From positions 1-26,364 of the forward strand of contig JAIPFG010000006.1 of the NCBI GenBank assembly GCA_021736745.1: 26,364 nucleotides of DNA. Direction: 5' to 3'. Numbering within the stretch: position 1 is the first letter of the stretch; every line of letters begins with the position of its first letter. Shown piece after piece: positions 24,842 through 26,364 of this stretch. Under the pieces are notes generated by a model. It was not told where the DNA came from and made no database searches. It saw nothing but the letters and a program-made list of their open reading frames with translations. The position numbers and the translations under genes are program-made. The stretch comes from Pseudomonadales bacterium (GTDB lineage Bacteria; Pseudomonadota; Gammaproteobacteria; Pseudomonadales; IMCC2047).

Positions 24842-25624
24842 TTATTTCTGAATATCCCGATATTCATCTGAATCAGGAAACATGTTTTTCAACATCAGCA
24901 TATAACTGGCTTCCTGATTTTTATCTCCGCTGCTGCGGGCCAGCTTGACCCCCAGAGCAAGATTGCGTGGCGTATTGGATGTAAATCTGAATCGCACTAA
25001 TTGCTGATATTGCGCATGATATTTAGCGCTGGTTTTCAGATTACCCTTCTCGAAATGAAGCAAGGATGCCTCCAATAACGCACGAGGTTGCGCATCATTG
25101 ATTGAAATAGCGCGTTCAAAAGATGTGAGCGCCTCCTCTTTGCGACCTAGTTCCAAATAGCAGACACCGAGGTTCTCATAAACTGCCGAGCGGTTATCAT
25201 AGAGCGTATCCTCACCTGCCTTTTCAAATTGCTGACAGGCTTCAGCGTAACGCTTTTGGCCGAATAAAAAAGCCGCGTAATTATTGCGATAACTGGTTCG
25301 TTCCGGGCCATAACGCAGAGCTTTCAGGAAGTGTTCATCTGCTAAAGCCGGTTCCTGCTCTTTTTGGAATAATATAGCCAAGGCATGATGGACGTCGGGG
25401 GATTTATCATTAATCTCCAATGCACGTTTCAATGGCCGTCTGGCTTCAACCGTTTTACCCTGTTGAATGTAGCGCAAACCAAGTTCCGTATACTGCTGTA
25501 ATGCTTTCCCTTCATCAGCATTATCACCGAACCGCTTATTATCCGTGGTTACGCACGCAGCCAATAACAACGCTAAGACTGTGCCGCAGAGTATTTTGCC
25601 TATGAGCTGAGCTTTACAATTCAT
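24842..25624 (-). CDS. pilF: Type IV pilus assembly lipoprotein PilF/PilW (TPR protein)
   Basis: Outer-membrane lipoprotein that, in Pseudomonas, is needed for PilQ secretin multimerisation and type IV pilus biogenesis. I choose the ATG at 25624 (260 residues) because AGGA sits 6 nt upstream; a longer frame from 25639 adds MAGLL without a ribosome-binding site. The signal peptide ends in lipobox LAAC (Cys24). About six TPR repeats fill the rest (for example ARRPLKRALEINDKSPDVHHALA, ACQQFEKAG, ALTSFERAISI). It lies 27 nt after rlmN and just before rodZ, the usual order. Confidence 0.92.
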   Translation of the reverse strand: MNCKAQLIGKILCGTVLALLLAACVTTDNKRFGDNADEGKALQQYTELGLRYIQQGKTVEARRPLKRALEINDKSPDVHHALAILFQKEQEPALADEHFLKALRYGPERTSYRNNYAAFLFGQKRYAEACQQFEKAGEDTLYDNRSAVYENLGVCYLELGRKEEALTSFERAISINDAQPRALLEASLLHFEKGNLKTSAKYHAQYQQLVRFRFTSNTPRNLALGVKLARSSGDKNQEASYMLMLKNMFPDSDEYRDIQK

Positions 25625-25651
25625 TAAGAGTCCTGCCATTGTTCTATTTTA

Positions 25652-26364
25652 TTACAGGTTCGCCATCGCAATATGGCGGGCGCTACGTTTTGTTCTATCT
25701 TCAACCTGTCCCACCAATTGACCACAGGCGGCATCAATATCGTCACCCCGAGTTGTACGCATGGTGGCCGTATAACCGGCGTTCGCCAATATTTGCTGAA
25801 AAGCCAAAGCTACTTTTCTGGATGGGCGTTTGTATCGGGTATTCGGAAATGGATTAAAGGGAATCAAGTTAATCTTGCAGGGCAGGCGGCGTAATAATTG
25901 CGCCAACTGCCGTGCATGCTCAGGCTGGTCATTCACCCCGTCAATCAGCGTATATTCTATCGTAATTACACGCCGCTCTCCCATCACCTTAAGATAACGC
26001 TGGCAAGCATCGAGCAATTCTTTAATGGGGTATTTTTTATTGATCGGGACTAACTCATCACGCAACTCGTCGGTTGGCGCATGCAAAGAAATGGCTAACG
26101 AAACATCGGTCACTTCCCTCAGGCGATCAATTTCAGGCACTACCCCCGCTGTACTGAGGGTGACCCGCCGCTTAGAAATACCATAGCCCAAATCATCCAT
26201 CATGATTTTGATGGCCGCTACAGCATTATCGAAGTTCAGTAGGGGTTCACCCATGCCCATCATGACCACATTACTGATGGTTTTATAATTTGTTCCTTTC
26301 TCTTTTGCCAAGGATTTGCTAGCAATCCAAACCTGGCCAATGATCTCAGCCGCCGATAAGTTAC
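25652..26364 (-). CDS. rlmN: 23S rRNA m2A2503 / tRNA m2A37 methyltransferase RlmN (5' part off the right edge)
   Basis: Radical-SAM enzyme that methylates A2503 of 23S rRNA and A37 of some tRNAs. The C-terminal 237 codons are present, and the frame is open through the right edge (SAAEIIGQVW is encoded before the first visible start-like codon). Landmarks match E. coli RlmN: NVVMMGMGEPLLN, SKRRVTLSTAGVVP, ISLHAPTDELRDELVPINKKYPI and CKINLIPFNPFP. The methyl-carrying cysteine lies in the conserved DIDAACGQL block. The radical-SAM CxxxCxxC motif would be beyond the window. It is the first visible gene of the pilF-rodZ-hisS series. Confidence 0.95.
   Translation of the reverse strand, partial: NLSAAEIIGQVWIASKSLAKEKGTNYKTISNVVMMGMGEPLLNFDNAVAAIKIMMDDLGYGISKRRVTLSTAGVVPEIDRLREVTDVSLAISLHAPTDELRDELVPINKKYPIKELLDACQRYLKVMGERRVITIEYTLIDGVNDQPEHARQLAQLLRRLPCKINLIPFNPFPNTRYKRPSRKVALAFQQILANAGYTATMRTTRGDDIDAACGQLVGQVEDRTKRSARHIAMANL

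Overview
The window looks like chromosomal DNA of a free-living, probably marine or aquatic gammaproteobacterium. The right third carries a typical gammaproteobacterial housekeeping order read leftwards: rlmN, pilF/pilW, rodZ, hisS, yfgM, bamB, der. TonB-dependent uptake, a type IV pilus assembly lipoprotein and versatile catabolic enzymes sit on the same contig. The genus cannot be named from the sequence alone. I see no tRNA, rRNA, CRISPR array, insertion sequence or phage gene.

Left region (1-8808, all on the minus strand): a five-gene block that reads like one catabolic operon. In transcription order it encodes a trimethylamine-dehydrogenase-type flavoprotein (covalent FMN cysteine, 4Fe-4S ligands and an NAD/ADP-binding-like C-terminal half), an MFS transporter, a PuuC-like aldehyde dehydrogenase, a second and different aldehyde dehydrogenase, and a large membrane Fe-S protein of the DgcB/EtfD/heterodisulfide-reductase type that runs off the left edge. 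The inferred logic is that an amine or N-methylated compound enters through the MFS protein and is oxidised by the flavoprotein. Released aldehydes would be oxidised by the two dehydrogenases, and electrons would pass through an electron-transfer flavoprotein (not in the window) to the membrane Fe-S protein and the quinone pool. The flavoprotein keeps TMADH cofactor sites but has lost its Tyr/His catalytic pair, so the substrate is probably not trimethylamine. This is the best candidate for undescribed biology here.

Middle region (8809-16331): a 0.57 kb non-coding stretch with clustered TTATGC half-sites and a terminator-like hairpin, then a TonB-dependent receptor with an 8-bp-arm palindrome upstream of it. 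After that come a Tat-exported flavin amine oxidase and the bifunctional 23S rRNA methyltransferase RlmKL, whose RlmL half has degenerate catalytic motifs.

Right region (16332-26364): a plus-strand pair (a COG2509-type FAD-dependent dehydrogenase and a small lipoprotein) converges on a long minus-strand series. That series is rlmN (5' end off the right edge), pilF, rodZ, hisS (TTG start), yfgM (GTG start), bamB, der and a YcbL/GloC-like metallo-hydrolase. ispG, often found between rodZ and hisS, is absent from that position. Family assignments come from recognised motifs and remembered family sequences, not from database searches.
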